A DNA stretch of 64,000 nt from Brachionus manjavacas (GCA_019054805.1 JAHQIY010000004.1:3472001-3536000), one strand, 5' to 3'. Shown: positions 1 through 11,180, numbered from the stretch's first letter. Made by a program: numbers and translations. The notes: generated by a model from the sequence alone, not told the origin.

Positions 1-213
1 AATAAGGTAATAATCTTTATTCTTTGACATTTTCTTTTGGATTCACTCTTTTCAGCGTTAGTAAGTTGTACAAGTAATCTTTTATAGGTCTCATCTCCAA
101 TTTTCCTTAAGCATTCCTCTATTGAGTAGCTTATATCATTTGCTTCTTCCTTTGTTAACTCTTTCTTTTTGAGTTCTAGAAGTATTCTATGAACTTCGAT
201 TGTTTATAATTAT
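1..213 (-). CDS. Possible partial coding exon, unknown protein
   Basis: On the minus strand one frame stays open for about 70 codons, from just after an in-frame TAA near 213 to the window edge, which is unusual in DNA this AT-rich. The predicted peptide is charged and helical (it includes KKKELTKEEANDISYSIEEC) and has normal codon variety, unlike the poly-F/K/N chance frames elsewhere. A consensus donor (ATG followed by GTAAGT) lies just upstream on the same strand at about 226-236. Pairing it with an in-frame phase-0 acceptor inside the open frame is possible, but the choice of acceptor is not clear. I recognise no family. The gene would continue past the left edge. Chance remains a real alternative. 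Confidence 0.35.
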
Positions 214-1372
214 TTATTGTTGCGACTACTTACCATTTTATGCAAATAAAGATTAAGTGATTAATTTCGTAGGTTTTTGCACTACAAGCGAAATTGATAC
301 CATTTTTTATCGATAATTTTTCAAAACCATTTCAAAATTTCATATTTAGGGTATTCAAAAAAGGAATGCAATAAAAAATAGGAATTAAATATCCAAATGT
401 AAATCATCAAATTTTGACTCTTAAAATTAATTACAAAAAAACTCTAATTTTTAACCAAATTTTAAAAAAATTTTTAAGTTTTGTTGAGGTTACTTTTTAT
501 CGAATAAATATATCCAATATATTATTAAATTCTGGAACTTTTTATATCTTGAATTTGTAATTATTGTTATTATTTAATTTAATCTAAACGTAAGAATTTG
601 TATACGTGGATTAAATATTAAAATATAAATTTTTTAAAAATTTGATTCTTTTTTAATATTAAAAACCTTAAGTTTGCTGAGTCTTAATGATTTTCTTGGT
701 ACTTTTTCAAGGATTTTAGTATTTGTTTTTATTGCAAAAGTTTTTTTTTTATATGAAAAAAGAAATTTTTATAAATAAATATGTTTTAATACATCTAATT
801 TTAAAATGATATAAGTTTGTATAAGTGAAGTTTAATTAATGATAATAAGAATTGGGCATTGTCGTTCTATTGTTAAGGCTTTCTATTTTAGAGTAAAATC
901 ATTGTTAATAAATTTGAGTTTTTTCACCAAACCATTTCATAATGAAATTTTTATAAAGTAAACCAAACGATATCTTATTTTATACTGACCTGCTCATCGG
1001 TCATTCTAAACAACCGATTATAAATATGTTGGTGATGGGTTAACAATATCTACATTTCGAAATGTTTTAAATTTTATACTTTTTATTGAAAAAAAAATCA
1101 AAATTTACTTGAAAAATTAAGGCATTCTTTTTCTAATTTAAAGTATTAAAACTTGGGCTGTAAAAAAAATTTAATTTTTCAAACTAAAATTAAAGGCTGC
1201 AAAATCTTAAGCAATATTTAATTCAATAATATCTAAAAAAATCTTTCTTTTTTCACGAAGTCTTTTGATAGAAAATTAAAAATTCAAACACAAATCTTTA
1301 AAAATAAATAATTAAAAAAAAGTAGTGAATTTTAATCATATACATTAAATTGGCAAAAAAAATAATTTCTGA
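214..1372. other. Intergenic, AT-rich, no gene seen
   Basis: Low-complexity AT-rich sequence with no sustained coding frame, RNA gene or repeat that I can support. The 3' end of the calcium-sensor gene at 1373 points into it, so it must hold that gene's 3' UTR and polyadenylation site. Confidence 0.6.
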
Positions 1373-2034
1373 TCAATATTCATAAGGAGATAAAAGTTCT
1401 AGAAGCTTTTTGTTGCTCAAACAACTGCGAATAAATTCATCTTTGTTCAATTTGCTGTCTCCATTCGAATCAATGTTGTTAAAAATATCTTTAACACATT
1501 GCTTGGGCGGATATTCTTTTCTATTTTTTCCACGGAATGCATAAATTGACTCTACACCTCGCAAGAATTCCTTGTCATTTATATAACCATTTTTATCTCG
1601 GTCCTAAAAATGACAAAACATCAAAATGTTCTTTTATGTATTACATGAAATTATTACATAAAAGAGAAAAACAAATTCAAGTTTTTTGCGTATTTCACCT
1701 TTGGATGTAGCAGCATACGCAATCAAAAATTCGGAAAAGTCCAAAAATCCGTCCGAATTTTTGTCAAAACTTGTGAAGAGATAATCGATTATTTTGTACA
1801 GATTGGTATCCTCCAATTTGCCTCTCAAAGATTTGTAAAATTTAAAAAATTGCTTTCGATCCTTTGATTAAAGTGGTTAAATTTAAATGAAACATTGGAC
1901 CATAATTTTCTTACCATTCTCCCTTTGGGACAAAAAAGAAGAAATTCTTTATACCAGCTTTTGATCACTATATCCTCAATGCCGCTTTCTTCGATGATAT
2001 TTTTCAGCTCCTCTTCAGTCAACATTTCTGACAT
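1373..2034 (-). CDS. Neuronal calcium sensor / recoverin-like EF-hand protein (copy A)
   Basis: Three exons: 1915-2034, 1658-1861 and 1373-1603, giving 184 residues, close to the usual 185-195 of the family. The introns (1862-1914, 53 nt; 1604-1657, 54 nt) are both phase 0 with GT..AG ends. Order seen: an N-terminal helix with SWYKEF; a degenerate EF1 carrying the family hallmark CPKG; EF2 loop DKNSDGFLDFSE (canonical); EF3 loop DRDKNGYINDKE (canonical); EF4 loop DSNGDSKLNKDE with Ser where Gly is usual at loop position 6. The dead EF1 with CPxG defines the NCS/recoverin class, cytosolic Ca2+ switches acting on membrane or GPCR-kinase targets. The C-terminal SNKKLLELL resembles recoverin/visinin more than frequenin. 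Oddity: the start is MS, not MG, so the usual N-myristoylation site is absent unless an upstream exon supplies it; a TTTAG acceptor-like site lies 18 nt before this ATG in open frame. A paralogue lies at 8537-9164. Confidence 0.93.
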
Positions 2035-2054
2035 TGGTTTTCTTTTTAGAGTCT
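2035..2054 (-). promoter_or_regulatory. Splice-acceptor-like site just upstream of copy A start
   Basis: On the minus strand the sequence reads TTTTGTTTAG followed by 18 nt and the ATG. The 18 nt are open in the same frame as the protein. This is either the 3' end of a 5'-UTR or coding intron, or a trans-splice acceptor. Similar sites precede copy B (24 nt) and the FkbM gene (18 nt). Confidence 0.4.
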
Positions 2055-3269
2055 AAACAAAATTTAAAAAATCAATGTTGAAAATAATTTTTTAAAAAAT
2101 GAAAAAATAATTTTTAAAAACAACAAGCCCCACTCAAAAATATATTTATGCTATTAAATATTTTATTTATTAGCGCAATTTTATTCCTTGATCTCAAGGC
2201 GGTTTGAAATTCAAAATCGAAAAATTTAAATTATTATGCTCAAAATCAAAACACCTTAAGATGATATTCTATACAAATAATGTAAACATTGAAAAATCAA
2301 TATAAAAAACAACACTTGATTCATCTTTATCTTAAAATCACTAAATTTTATATTTTTTATTTTAGAGATTTCTAATTTTTTTAAAATAAATTATAAAAAA
2401 AGGTATTTCATTTGAATTGACATTTTTAAAAAATTATCCTTAAAAAAATGAACGAGATTGAATCCCAAATATATTCAAAAATTTAATATATCAGAATCAT
2501 ATCTTTTTTTTAAGATAATTATTTAATTATTCATTTAAACTTACCCAAAATTTTCATTTAAATTATAAATAAGCTTTATTAAGGTCTGTTTCATCATGAA
2601 AAAAAATCCCTAATCACACTTGGAGTACTCTATTTTCAAGTAATTAAAAACTAGTTTTTGACTAAATAACGATTTTTTATTTCCTCAAAAAATAATTACA
2701 GTGAATTTTTATAAGATTATTCAAATTAAATAAATTTTTTAATTTTTTTAACCTCTTTATCAGAAATTTTTTGTTAATTGTGAACACTGCTTCTCTAAAA
2801 AGGTGATCGCCGGACAAAATCAGATAAACATAACAAATGTGATCCAAAATTAATACTTTTAAACCCAATCACCTAAAATAAATTGTGTTAACTTAAAAAA
2901 CTAATCAATTTTTCATCTTAATTTTAAATCTAGAGTGTAAAAACGCGATCAAGAATTTTAACGATCTTAATGTCAAAAACTAGAAATCAACAAAAACTAA
3001 TTTAATTTGATATAAATATATTTTTAATTAATATCTAATTTTTGACATTAATATCATGAAAATTCTTTAAAAAAAAATCTTTTTTTACACTCTATGTCGC
3101 TTGTTGGATAAAGCTTTCGAGTTTATCCTAATCATAATAAATATTGCTATTTAATAAGTTAACAAAAAATAAATAAGTTTAAATTTTAAATTCATTTTAT
3201 ATCAAAAATAAGTAATGAAGGATTTAAAAAAAATTCAAAATGAGATCTAAAGTTAATATGATACAAGGT
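2055..3269. other. Upstream region of copy A, no gene seen
   Basis: AT-rich sequence upstream of the calcium-sensor gene. I looked for an upstream Met-Gly first exon for that gene on the minus strand and found no ATGG up to about 3300. A 63-codon minus frame near 2677-2868 is rich in K, N, L and F and has no family resemblance, so I do not call it. Confidence 0.55.
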
Positions 3270-3615
3270 TTGACTTTTTCACATGCCCAGGTTTGGAACT
3301 CTCTTTTAGTTTTCCAAAACAGAGTTAGCTTTTAGTGCAGCCAATTTTGTTTACTTGTTCCATTCTAGATTTTGCGTTATCTGAATTCTAAGGTCTCTTC
3401 TATGTGCATTCAAGCAGATTAAACACCATTTTTCAATCTTAAAGCCACTTCGTAATACTGTCCATATCTTCTTATAGCGTCTTTCTGTCTGTTTTCGGTA
3501 AGTTTAAAAATTATTGAAATTTGGCTACAATCGTCCTCAAAAAGTTATAAGAAATGCTTAATGACCTCCTTGATGTCGTTAATAAACAGAATAAGTCAAT
3601 AACTTCGGAGCTTAT
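3270..3615 (-). mobile_element. Decayed CR1/jockey-type LINE reverse transcriptase fragment
   Basis: On the minus strand, broken frames spell the RT palm signature in order: FINDIKEVIKHFL, a degenerate F-x-DD stretch (LFEDDCSQ, where FADD is usual), then RDL-IQITQNLEW and the region normally reading LGxLKRTF. Several stop codons and frame changes show that it is dead. Nearby 4138-4645 holds the C-terminal part of the same lineage, but its order along the minus strand shows it is a separate insertion. Confidence 0.75.
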
Positions 3616-4137
3616 TAAATAGCAATGATTATAAATTTATATTAATTTATATTATATTAAATTAATATTAACAACTAATTAAATTAGATGATGAATTTAA
3701 TTAAATGTTTACATTAGCTCAATTTAATTAGCTAGATTCAAAAAAGCTTAAAACAAATAAAGAATTTAATTCAAAATCGCTAAAATACTTTTACAATTGT
3801 TGAATTGCTAATTTAAAGGAAAATATTCAAATTTGCGTTTAGTTTAATTAATATTTCAATATTAAACTAAAATTAAGCAATTTTTGCTCAATATTGTCTT
3901 AAAAAATTATTCAAAATAAATCTTATTCTTTCATTTAATACACACTTATTCTTTTATCGAGGTTTTCTTTGAAAGGCCAAGCAGCCTGCAAGAGATCAAT
4001 TTTTAAGTTGACAACTTTCTATAATTAATAATTTTGATTCTTTCAGAATTTGTAAAAAATTCAAAAAATTTAATCTCAATATTTCAATGTTTTGCTTTAT
4101 TAAATAATTTTTTTCTTTTTTTTAAAATAAATTAGGA

Positions 4138-4645
4138 GTAGTAGAAAAACATGCTTTGCTGGTCTTGAAGGCCAGTGAGTATGTTATGAGGCACACTATG
4201 ACAGCGGATGTGCTGTCCAGCAGTCAACAGTTGCCTTAGAGTTGTTGACTGTTGTTGCATTGGCTATTCGGTTGTAAAAGAAATTTCCTCATTGTGGGTG
4301 CTTAGCTTTTTCTTTAAAATACTTGAAGCGGTATCCTCTTAAGTTGTTTTTGATCAAATCAAACCTACTGCTACTGCTAATTTCTATCATGTCCAAATCG
4401 TTCATAAACTTGAAAATCTGGATTAAATCACCCCTTTGTCTCCTTTCACCAATGTTTTTATCCGAAACAATTTCAGACGTTCTCCATAACTTTTGTTTTC
4501 TATTTAGCTAAAAAACTTTATTGCTCCTCTTTGGTTTTTTTCGATGGCATCACAGTCTTTTTTGAGATTTGGTGACCAAACTTGAACCGCAAACTCCAAA
4601 AGTGGACGGACAAATGTTGAAAAAAGTAACCTCAGTAACTTAAAA
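4138..4645 (-). mobile_element. Decayed CR1/jockey-type LINE, RT C-terminus and 3' end
   Basis: Minus-strand frame around 4540-4620 reads FVRPLLEFAVQVWSPNLKKD and then DAIEKNQRGA, the conserved thumb/C-terminal block of CR1-like RTs. Further on, NFFYNRIANA matches the same block in the much better preserved copy at 28652 (NFFINRIANA). The element ends in a short CTACTAC remnant at about 4136-4144, matching the trinucleotide tail of the 28.6 kb copy, so both belong to one family. In-frame stops and indels make it a relic. Confidence 0.8.
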
Positions 4646-4835
4646 TCAAATCTAATTATTATTTTATAAAATTAAATAATTTTAGTATTAATCGTTCTTT
4701 CATGCCATGAGAAGAAGTAGCCTGTTGATTAACCTTGAAATTTAAAAAAATTGGAAAATAAATAAATCAATAAAGTATAAATATTGATATTCTAAAAACA
4801 AAAGCTTTATTTTAAAAAAGAATATGTATTAGACA

Positions 4836-5089
4836 AAAAAGGTTACTTTTTAGATTCTTCATCAGGTTTTAGTCCTTTTCTTTTGAAAGGATCTTTAGCA
4901 TAACTAAAAATATCCTAAATTTTAAATTTTATCATCGTAAAATTTTGTTTTAATTAAACTAAAGAATGTTACAAAAACATCCTCTAGTGGAATAAATTCC
5001 AATGTCTGCGGAAGGTTCGGAAAAATACCAAAGTTTCATCTTTTTCATAATTCGTTTAAATACTGGCCCGATTTTCCTCCATATTGCTG
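4836..5089 (-). CDS. Candidate small spliced gene, or gene fragment, unknown
   Basis: On the minus strand an ATG at 5098-5100 begins MSFFTAIWRKIGP and the frame runs open past VFKRIMKKMKLWYF. A second stretch (about 4970-5003) reads TLEFIPLEDVF ending at a GTAACA donor. A last exon (4836-4907) follows a TTTAG acceptor and reads DIFSYAKDPF, then a charged tail and TAA. Joining 5062-5100, 4970-5002 and 4836-4904 keeps phase 0 throughout with two introns of about 58 nt and gives about 47 residues. Alternatively the first frame is real and a frameshift separates it from the last exon, making this a pseudogene. The splice model is my inference; I recognise no family. Confidence 0.3.
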
Positions 5090-5469
5090 TAAAAAAGCTC
5101 ATTTAAATAGAAGACATTTTTTAAATTTAAAGAGAAAAAATTAAAATTAAAAAACTAATTAAATTAATTAAAAAAACACCGCCTAAAGAACCAAATTTAA
5201 AAAATAAAAATATTCATTATTTTTTTAAACCCCACAACATAAAGCTCTTAAAGAGGCTAAAAATCCATGCTGTACGACAATAAATCAAGGATGAGGTTAT
5301 AGAACACATAAATAAAGTGATAAAAACATAAGTTATGTGACAAGCAAATAAGCATTATTTTTTAACTATAAAAAAGTAAAAAAGCATAATTTCATTTTAA
5401 TAAAATGTGACAAACACAAAAAATTCTGTATATTAATAAAAAAAATTATGAAAAAGAACAGAGAAAAAG

Positions 5470-6160
5470 ATGAGTATAGGCCTTTAGAAAAGTTCTTGAT
5501 AGACCAGAACCTAAAGAGTCTTTAAACTCTGAATTAGTCAGGACTGACCCCAATATTGACACCTAAGTGCAAAAAAGCCTAATAGGCAAAATTCCTAGGA
5601 AAGATATCAAAATAATTTTTGACATTTGAGAGAAGAAAAAGCAGGATTTAGACGAGATTGAGAATTCATGGACATATAATTTTTAGTCTGGAATGAAATA
5701 GTTCCTTGTATCTAAACTTCATAGACTTCAAGAACACTTTTACAAAGAAGAAATTTGTTAGCAATATTAAGATCCTTTGACGTACCATTGAAAAAAGTTA
5801 GCTTGAAAAAAACTCTTTTCCGAGAAATTCAATTGTAGCGTAATTATGGAACAATCTGATGCATTCTAAGTGTGAAGAGGAGTCATTCAAGAGTGCCTTC
5901 TCTCTTAGACACTTTGACTAATTATGACAAGAACCAACACATAACAGCGAATTGAGAGCCGTCAATGTATTAAGAAAAAAATACTGCGGTGGCTCGGACA
6001 TTAACTTAGAATGAAAGAGCCCTTCAATAGACATTTCAAGGGCCACCAAAGTAAGGATGACCAGGTTAGCAATCACGAAAGAGCTGGCCAAAATGAGAAT
6101 GACATGGGGAGAAGCAAAGGTTATAGCAAAGGCAAAGGTTTAATGAGTGGAAATCAAATA
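5470..6160 (+). mobile_element. Decayed RTE-like LINE fragment (RT core and C-terminus)
   Basis: Around 5630-5790 broken frames read KAGFRR, then LNFIDFKNTF, the region of animal LINE RTs that normally reads QAGFRxGR and FIDFxKAFD. Around 5968-5995 another frame reads KKKILRWLGH, the RLRWLGHV motif close to the C-terminus. From 6055 to 6135 the sequence matches the 3' parts of the copies at 43790 and 45560 (ITKEL, MTWGEA). Multiple stops. Internal sequence between RT core and C-terminus is missing, so the copy is deleted as well as mutated. Confidence 0.8.
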
Positions 6161-6179
6161 ATTAAAACTATAAAATTCT

Positions 6180-6667
6180 TTTTCACCTAATTAAAATTGA
6201 AAAAATTTGTCATTTAAAGCTTTGATGATTAAACAAGTTGAAACAAAATATGTTTCACTAAATTTAAAAAATAAAAATTAATTTTAATTAGCAGGGAAGT
6301 ATTAATAATCAAATAATATTTCAAAATTTTAAGACATTTTATTTTTTGTTTCTATGATGTATTCTAAATGGAATTTTTTTTGCAATTTTTAAATACATTT
6401 TATTTAAATGCTAAAATTAAATAATTTTGAATTAGGTAGTTATAATTTTAAAATTTTTATTTTTCAATTTTAAATTAAAATGCAATTTGATTAAAAATAA
6501 TCAATCTATTGGCAAATATTTATTTAAATTTTTTCTTAAAATTGGACATTTTAATGAAACATTGTTTTTTTTCACCTATTAAAACCTACACGAAAATCTG
6601 TAGTACAAAATCAATATTTTTAATAAGAATTTAGTATTAGAATTTTGTATGAAAATTCACAATGCCA
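6180..6667 (+). repeat. Dispersed repeat, related to the 19.8 kb inverted-repeat element
   Basis: This stretch aligns with 19900-20375 through shared blocks such as CAAAATATGTTTCACTA, AATTTGATTAAAAATAATCA and the terminal AAATTCACAATGCC. The copy here retains the right terminal arm but I find no left arm, so it looks truncated, possibly by the LINE piece to its left. A second AAATTCACAATGCC end lies at about 6751-6764. Confidence 0.6.
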
Positions 6668-7167
6668 TAAAATTTTATTAAGCAAAATTTATTCAATTTT
6701 ATTAATGAATAAGAATTTTTTCCTTGTAATTTTTGGTAAAGTTTGTATTAAAATTCACAATGCCTTAAAAAACGCTTCAAAAACCGCTTGAACTTAATTC
6801 AAAGTGGTTTTATAATCGATTCTCATCTAATGATCGGTTTTAGAACCTGTTCCAAAGAACCAATTCAAAACCGGTCTACCAGTTTTACTGGTACATATGA
6901 ACTGATAGAGTTTTTTTTGCAAATTATAACTTAAATACAAAAAATATATGAATTGACTAATAATTCTTTTTTAACCAAATTTACTGAAACTATCACCAAG
7001 AATTAAGAAAAAAATACATACTTTCTAATATATCACAACAAAATATTATTTGTTTCATAATTACTAAAGTGGTTTAAAAACACCATTTTCATTCAAATTT
7101 ACTGAATTAAAAAAAATAAAAATGTTACAAATTGACGTATCGAATATAATTTCCCGTATAAAAGCTA

Positions 7168-7322
7168 TTGAACTAGTGTTGGATACGGTCAAGACAAACC
7201 GGTCCATTACAAGGACGGTTTTTTGCGGTCATTTGGCCGATCAGCCAGGCGGTCTAATTTTTAGAGCGCCAAAATAAACGGGCGACCAAAAAACCGGCCA
7301 ACTTTTTGGCGGGCGATCACTA
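7168..7322. repeat. GC-rich patch, probable transposon terminus
   Basis: About 150 bp stand out by high GC, several CpGs and repeated CCGG, GGCGG and GCCGG words. The opening TAGTGTTGGATACGGTC resembles termini of hAT-type DNA transposons, but I could not find a matching inverted terminus nearby; AGTGACCGTATTTTTGACC near 7485 is only a weak candidate. Confidence 0.35.
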
Positions 7323-8536
7323 AATCTTCGCAACTAAATCTTAAGCAAAATTTCGAAAGAATAAAAAAATTTAAAAAAAAAAATTTTAAATAAATTAAAA
7401 AAAATTTTTTCTTCTTTTTTTATCATTTTAATTATTTATTTTATAAAAATTAAAAGCATTTTTTAGAAAAAAAATATCAATTTAAGTGACCGTATTTTTG
7501 ACCGCTTATATTTTTTTCTTGGATGTGCAAACATAAACTTGTAATTGTTTTTGCTAACAATCAAACTTCTCTACCTGAAAAGTATTTTGATTCAGAACTA
7601 AAAAAAGGGAAAAAGAAGCAACCTAAACATTGGCATGAAAGAGAATATTTTATTTTTCTATATAACTTTGGGACTTAATAATAAATTTTGTTTATGTATC
7701 TAAAAATAAATAATGAAACTCAATTTGTGTTTTTGTTTTCATCAAGTAAAATTGGTGATAGTTTTAGTAAATTTGATGAATTAAAATTATTAATTAATAG
7801 TTTTTTTAGATACAGATGAATCCATTTTTTAATAAAGCATGACTCAAAGCTCTGGAAAAAGAATGAAAATTATTAAGAAGAAAATAAAAACGATAGTTAA
7901 CTTTTGGTAATTTTTTTAGCTTTTCTCTCGAGGTCAAATTCTTATACAAATAAACACGGTACCTTAAGTTTTTATCTATATATTTCCAGATTCTGATCTA
8001 AGGTTTAAAGTAATGACTTTTTATTTAGATAAAAATAAATCATGAAAAAAAATTTTTTGTATGCTCGATTAACTTTTTTTTGTTGAAAATAAACCGGAAA
8101 CATCAAGTTGGAAAATGTAAAAATAAAAATTTAAGGAAATTAAACAAGAAAAATTAAAGTTTGATGCTAAAAATTTATTAGAAACTTTAACAAAAAAAAA
8201 AAGACAACAAATATTCGATTATTTTAAAGACAAAACCGTTATCTATTAGAATTAGAATATCTAAACAAAAGGAAATAAAGAAAATGTTTAAAATTAGCTG
8301 CGCTATTTCATATTAAATTAAAACTCGATAAAAAAATTTTGATTATTTCAAAAATTGAATCTTTTTTCAATTTCTATAAGAGGAAGACGAAAATTAAATT
8401 AAAAAAACCTAAATCTCACAATTCATTTGATATATGGATTCAAAAAATTATTTTCAAATTCTTCACATTTCAAATGGAGAGATTAAATCCTTAAAAATTA
8501 AAATTAATTTTGGAAAATTTTTTTTATTTTTTTTCA
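7323..8536. other. Intergenic, AT-rich, no gene seen
   Basis: No sustained frame, RNA gene or clear repeat. It lies downstream of the copy B calcium-sensor gene and would hold its 3' UTR. Confidence 0.55.
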
Positions 8537-9164
8537 TCAAACCAATATATGTTTGTTGCTCATGCATCCTTCTATAAATTCATCTCTACTCAGGCGTCTA
8601 TCACCATTTTCATCGATACGCCTAAAAATGTCCTGGACACATTTTACAGGTGGGTATTCTTTTTTGCTTCTACCCTTGAACTCATACATAGCTTCGATGA
8701 CTTTAAGAAAGTCACGATCATTTATGATTCCATCTTTATCATTATCCTTAGGTCAAATATTTAAAAAAGAGACCATGTTTGGCTTTACCTACATAGAACA
8801 TGAAAACGAATTCAAGTCGTTTTCGACAGTCATTGTTTGATGTAGAGGAGTAGGCAATGATAAACTCAGAAAAGTCCAAATAACCATTCGAGTCTATGTC
8901 AAAACACGAGAATACATAGTCTGTTATTTTGTGTAAATTTTCCGTATTTCCACGTAGCATTTTGTAAAATTTATAAAAATTTTTCTTGTTCATCCGACCT
9001 GACGGAGAAACTTTCAGAAACTCTAAAAAAATAATTTTAAAATTAATAGAACAAAATGCCGCTTGGATACCTTTGTACCATGACTTCAATATGTCTGGAT
9101 CGACCCCGGTCTTTTCAGATATTTCATTCAATTCGGACTCGCTGATTTCTATTTTTTTGCTCAT
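8537..9164 (-). CDS. Neuronal calcium sensor / recoverin-like EF-hand protein (copy B)
   Basis: Three exons: 9071-9164, 8793-9022 and 8537-8746, giving 177 residues. Introns are 48 nt (9023-9070, phase 1) and 46 nt (8747-8792, phase 0). EF1 is degenerate, and the hallmark CPxG has become SPSG. The EF2 loop DIDSNGYLDFSE is canonical; EF3 DNDKDGIINDRD has Asp instead of Glu at position 12; EF4 DENGDRRLSRDE has Arg at position 6. These changes suggest weaker or altered Ca2+/Mg2+ binding in EF3 and EF4 than in copy A (inference). The intron after the Phe-Tyr before EF3 is shared with copy A, but the first intron is not: copy B is split inside SWYK-EFL, copy A after GRM. The start is MSKK, again lacking Gly2. 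I chose the ATG at 9162-9164 because no ATG lies further upstream in the exon. Paralogue of 1373-2034; same strand. Confidence 0.93.
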
Positions 9165-9190
9165 TTTAAACAATCTCTTGTATATTTTCT
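9165..9190 (-). promoter_or_regulatory. Splice-acceptor-like site upstream of copy B start
   Basis: Minus strand reads TTCTAATTTTAG, then 24 nt that are open in frame with the ATG. Same arrangement as copy A; see there for interpretations. Confidence 0.4.
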
Positions 9191-11120
9191 AAAATTAGAA
9201 ACAATTGTTCATTTTTGGAAATTTCTACAAAAAAATTAAATGCAACATTAAACAATTCTCTAGTTTTATCTCTCTAAAGACCACTTTAATATTTAAACAA
9301 TTCCTTAATGTGTAGCTTCATTTGCAATTTTAAATAAAATAAATTAATTTTTAGCAAAATGAAAAATAGAATAAAAAAAAGCTTTTATTTCAAAATAATT
9401 TATTTATTTATTCTTAATTAAATTAGAACTTTTAAAATAAAGTGTCTTTTAGAGCCTTCGACTAGCAAATTCTGGTTTTCAAAATTGTTTGCTAGAATGG
9501 CAATTTTTATTCTATAGTCTCACGGGTTTTTAAATTATGAGACAATCAATTGTTCAAGGCCCAATTTAATCAACTAAAAAGCTTATCGGAAAATCTAACT
9601 TAAAATTTTGCAGTTAATTGTACCAAAAAATTACTTTCAAAATTAATTACCATCTAGCTAGATCCTGCAAAAATCAAAACTAATTTTGGTTATTTTTTTA
9701 GTGTCCCTGTTTCAAAATCCTGCACCCAACAAAACATTAGAAAATTCTTTCTTGATATCACTTCGCTCTGGCTGTCAAAAAAAGTTTCGTCAAACAAAAA
9801 TAGATGTTTTTGAATTTTTCCTAATTTCAAAATTTGTCTTATCTTTTAGAGCTTTTATGAAAAATCAATCGGCATGATTGCACAAATTGTAATTTTGACT
9901 TGATCCCGTTGAGATTTAGCCTAGCTCCCAGTTGAGTCAAAAATGAAAATTTCTGAGAAAAATGAAGCATGAGTGATCCTAGGTTAAAAAAAAATCTGCG
10001 TCATGTTAGGCCGTTTGAAGAGCAAAAACTAACACCTAAAATTTAAACTTAATCCCAATTGATGTCAATACTCAACTGATCCTCAAATGATGTAATTTTA
10101 ATATTCGGTATTTTTTTATATTTCATGTTGTAAAATGATTCCAGTGTGTAATTGATATTTTAAAAAACATGAAATTCTAGTTCAATCTCTAATATTCCCC
10201 AAGTAGATGAAAACTTTAATTAAACGCTGATGAATTTCTAAATGATAAATCTAGATGGTAGTTTATCCAAAATTGTGCCGAAGTTGCGAACCTGTTTTTT
10301 CGCTTCAGAAAAAAGCTTGTTAAATTTTATTGTGAAATAAATTTATGCTGCCATTTGGCAAATTACTCTATCTTATTTTGTTTGTTCATTACTAAATTAA
10401 ATCGAGGTCTAATTAAAAGTTAATTCAGTTCTATTATCAACAGAGGTTCAACTGGAACTGTTGCTACTGGTAAACTTTAAAAAATTTCCAAACACTTACA
10501 TCATTATTAAAAACTATCTAACATTACCTGGGTTATCTAACATTACAAAACAAAAATATTTTTTTTTCAATTTTTCAAAAAATTTTGAGGTTAGGAGCAT
10601 TATTTTCTCGAGTAGAGCAAGCATTCTAAAATTGAAATTTTAGACTTCATCGAAAGAACAAAAAGCCTTTATTTTTAACCTAAAAAAAATTTTTTTAAGC
10701 TAAGAATTTTGAATTGATTCAAATTTAGAAAAACTTTAAAATGGTGTCAATAGAAAAACTCCCAGAGATTATATTTTTTGATTTTCTCTTTTTGGATTTT
10801 TTGAATAATTTGATGAAATTTAGAAATTATTTATCTGTTGATTCAATTTTTATTTTTATTGAAAATTCAAATGAAAGAAACTACATTTTTGAAACAATCA
10901 AAGTAGATTTAGTCGTATAAATAAGCTAGTTCGAATAAAATCAAAGCATTAGAGATTATAAAAAACGATGCTCAGGGGTCATCGAAATTTTTTAAAAATT
11001 AAATATTTCATTTTTTCAAAATTCAATTCAAAAATTGTTTTCATTTAATTTTAGCTTAATTAAAAACACGATGACATTTTTTTGCGGTTTTTAAAATTAG
11101 CCTAAATTAGCCTAATTTCT
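9191..11120. other. Intergenic, no gene seen; one repeat copy inside
   Basis: AT-rich, with no conserved coding sequence. It contains the first copy (10325-10440) of the direct repeat described separately. A 63-codon plus frame at 9686-9877 has no family resemblance. Confidence 0.5.
10325..10440. repeat. Dispersed repeat, copy 1
   Basis: About 115 bp align at roughly 80 percent with 11467-11585: shared TTTATTGTGAA, ATGCTGCC-TTTGGCA, TTTTGTTTGTTCATT and AATTCAGTT. Same orientation, 1.1 kb apart. No coding content. Confidence 0.65.
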
Positions 11121-11123
11121 ACA

Positions 11124-11180
11124 TTTCCGCTATTCCTCATTAGATTCCTTCTCTTTAGACTCATTTTCTTCGCCATACCA
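11124..11180 (-). CDS. Possible acidic C-terminal exon, unknown gene
   Basis: Minus strand: a pyrimidine-rich acceptor (TTTTTTCAAAATTTTAG) is followed by a short frame reading WYGEENESKEKESNEE and a stop, which looks like a typical acidic tail. A competing minus frame without a start codon runs through the same stretch. No upstream exon could be fixed, so this is weak. Confidence 0.2.

Noticed and set aside
2677..2868. 63-codon minus-strand frame
   Set aside because: Low-complexity K/L/N/F composition and no motif; length is within chance expectation for this much sequence.
8553..9192. Plus-strand frames of 68-95 codons
   Set aside because: They are antisense shadows of the copy B calcium-sensor exons, whose EF-hand motifs fix the minus strand as coding.
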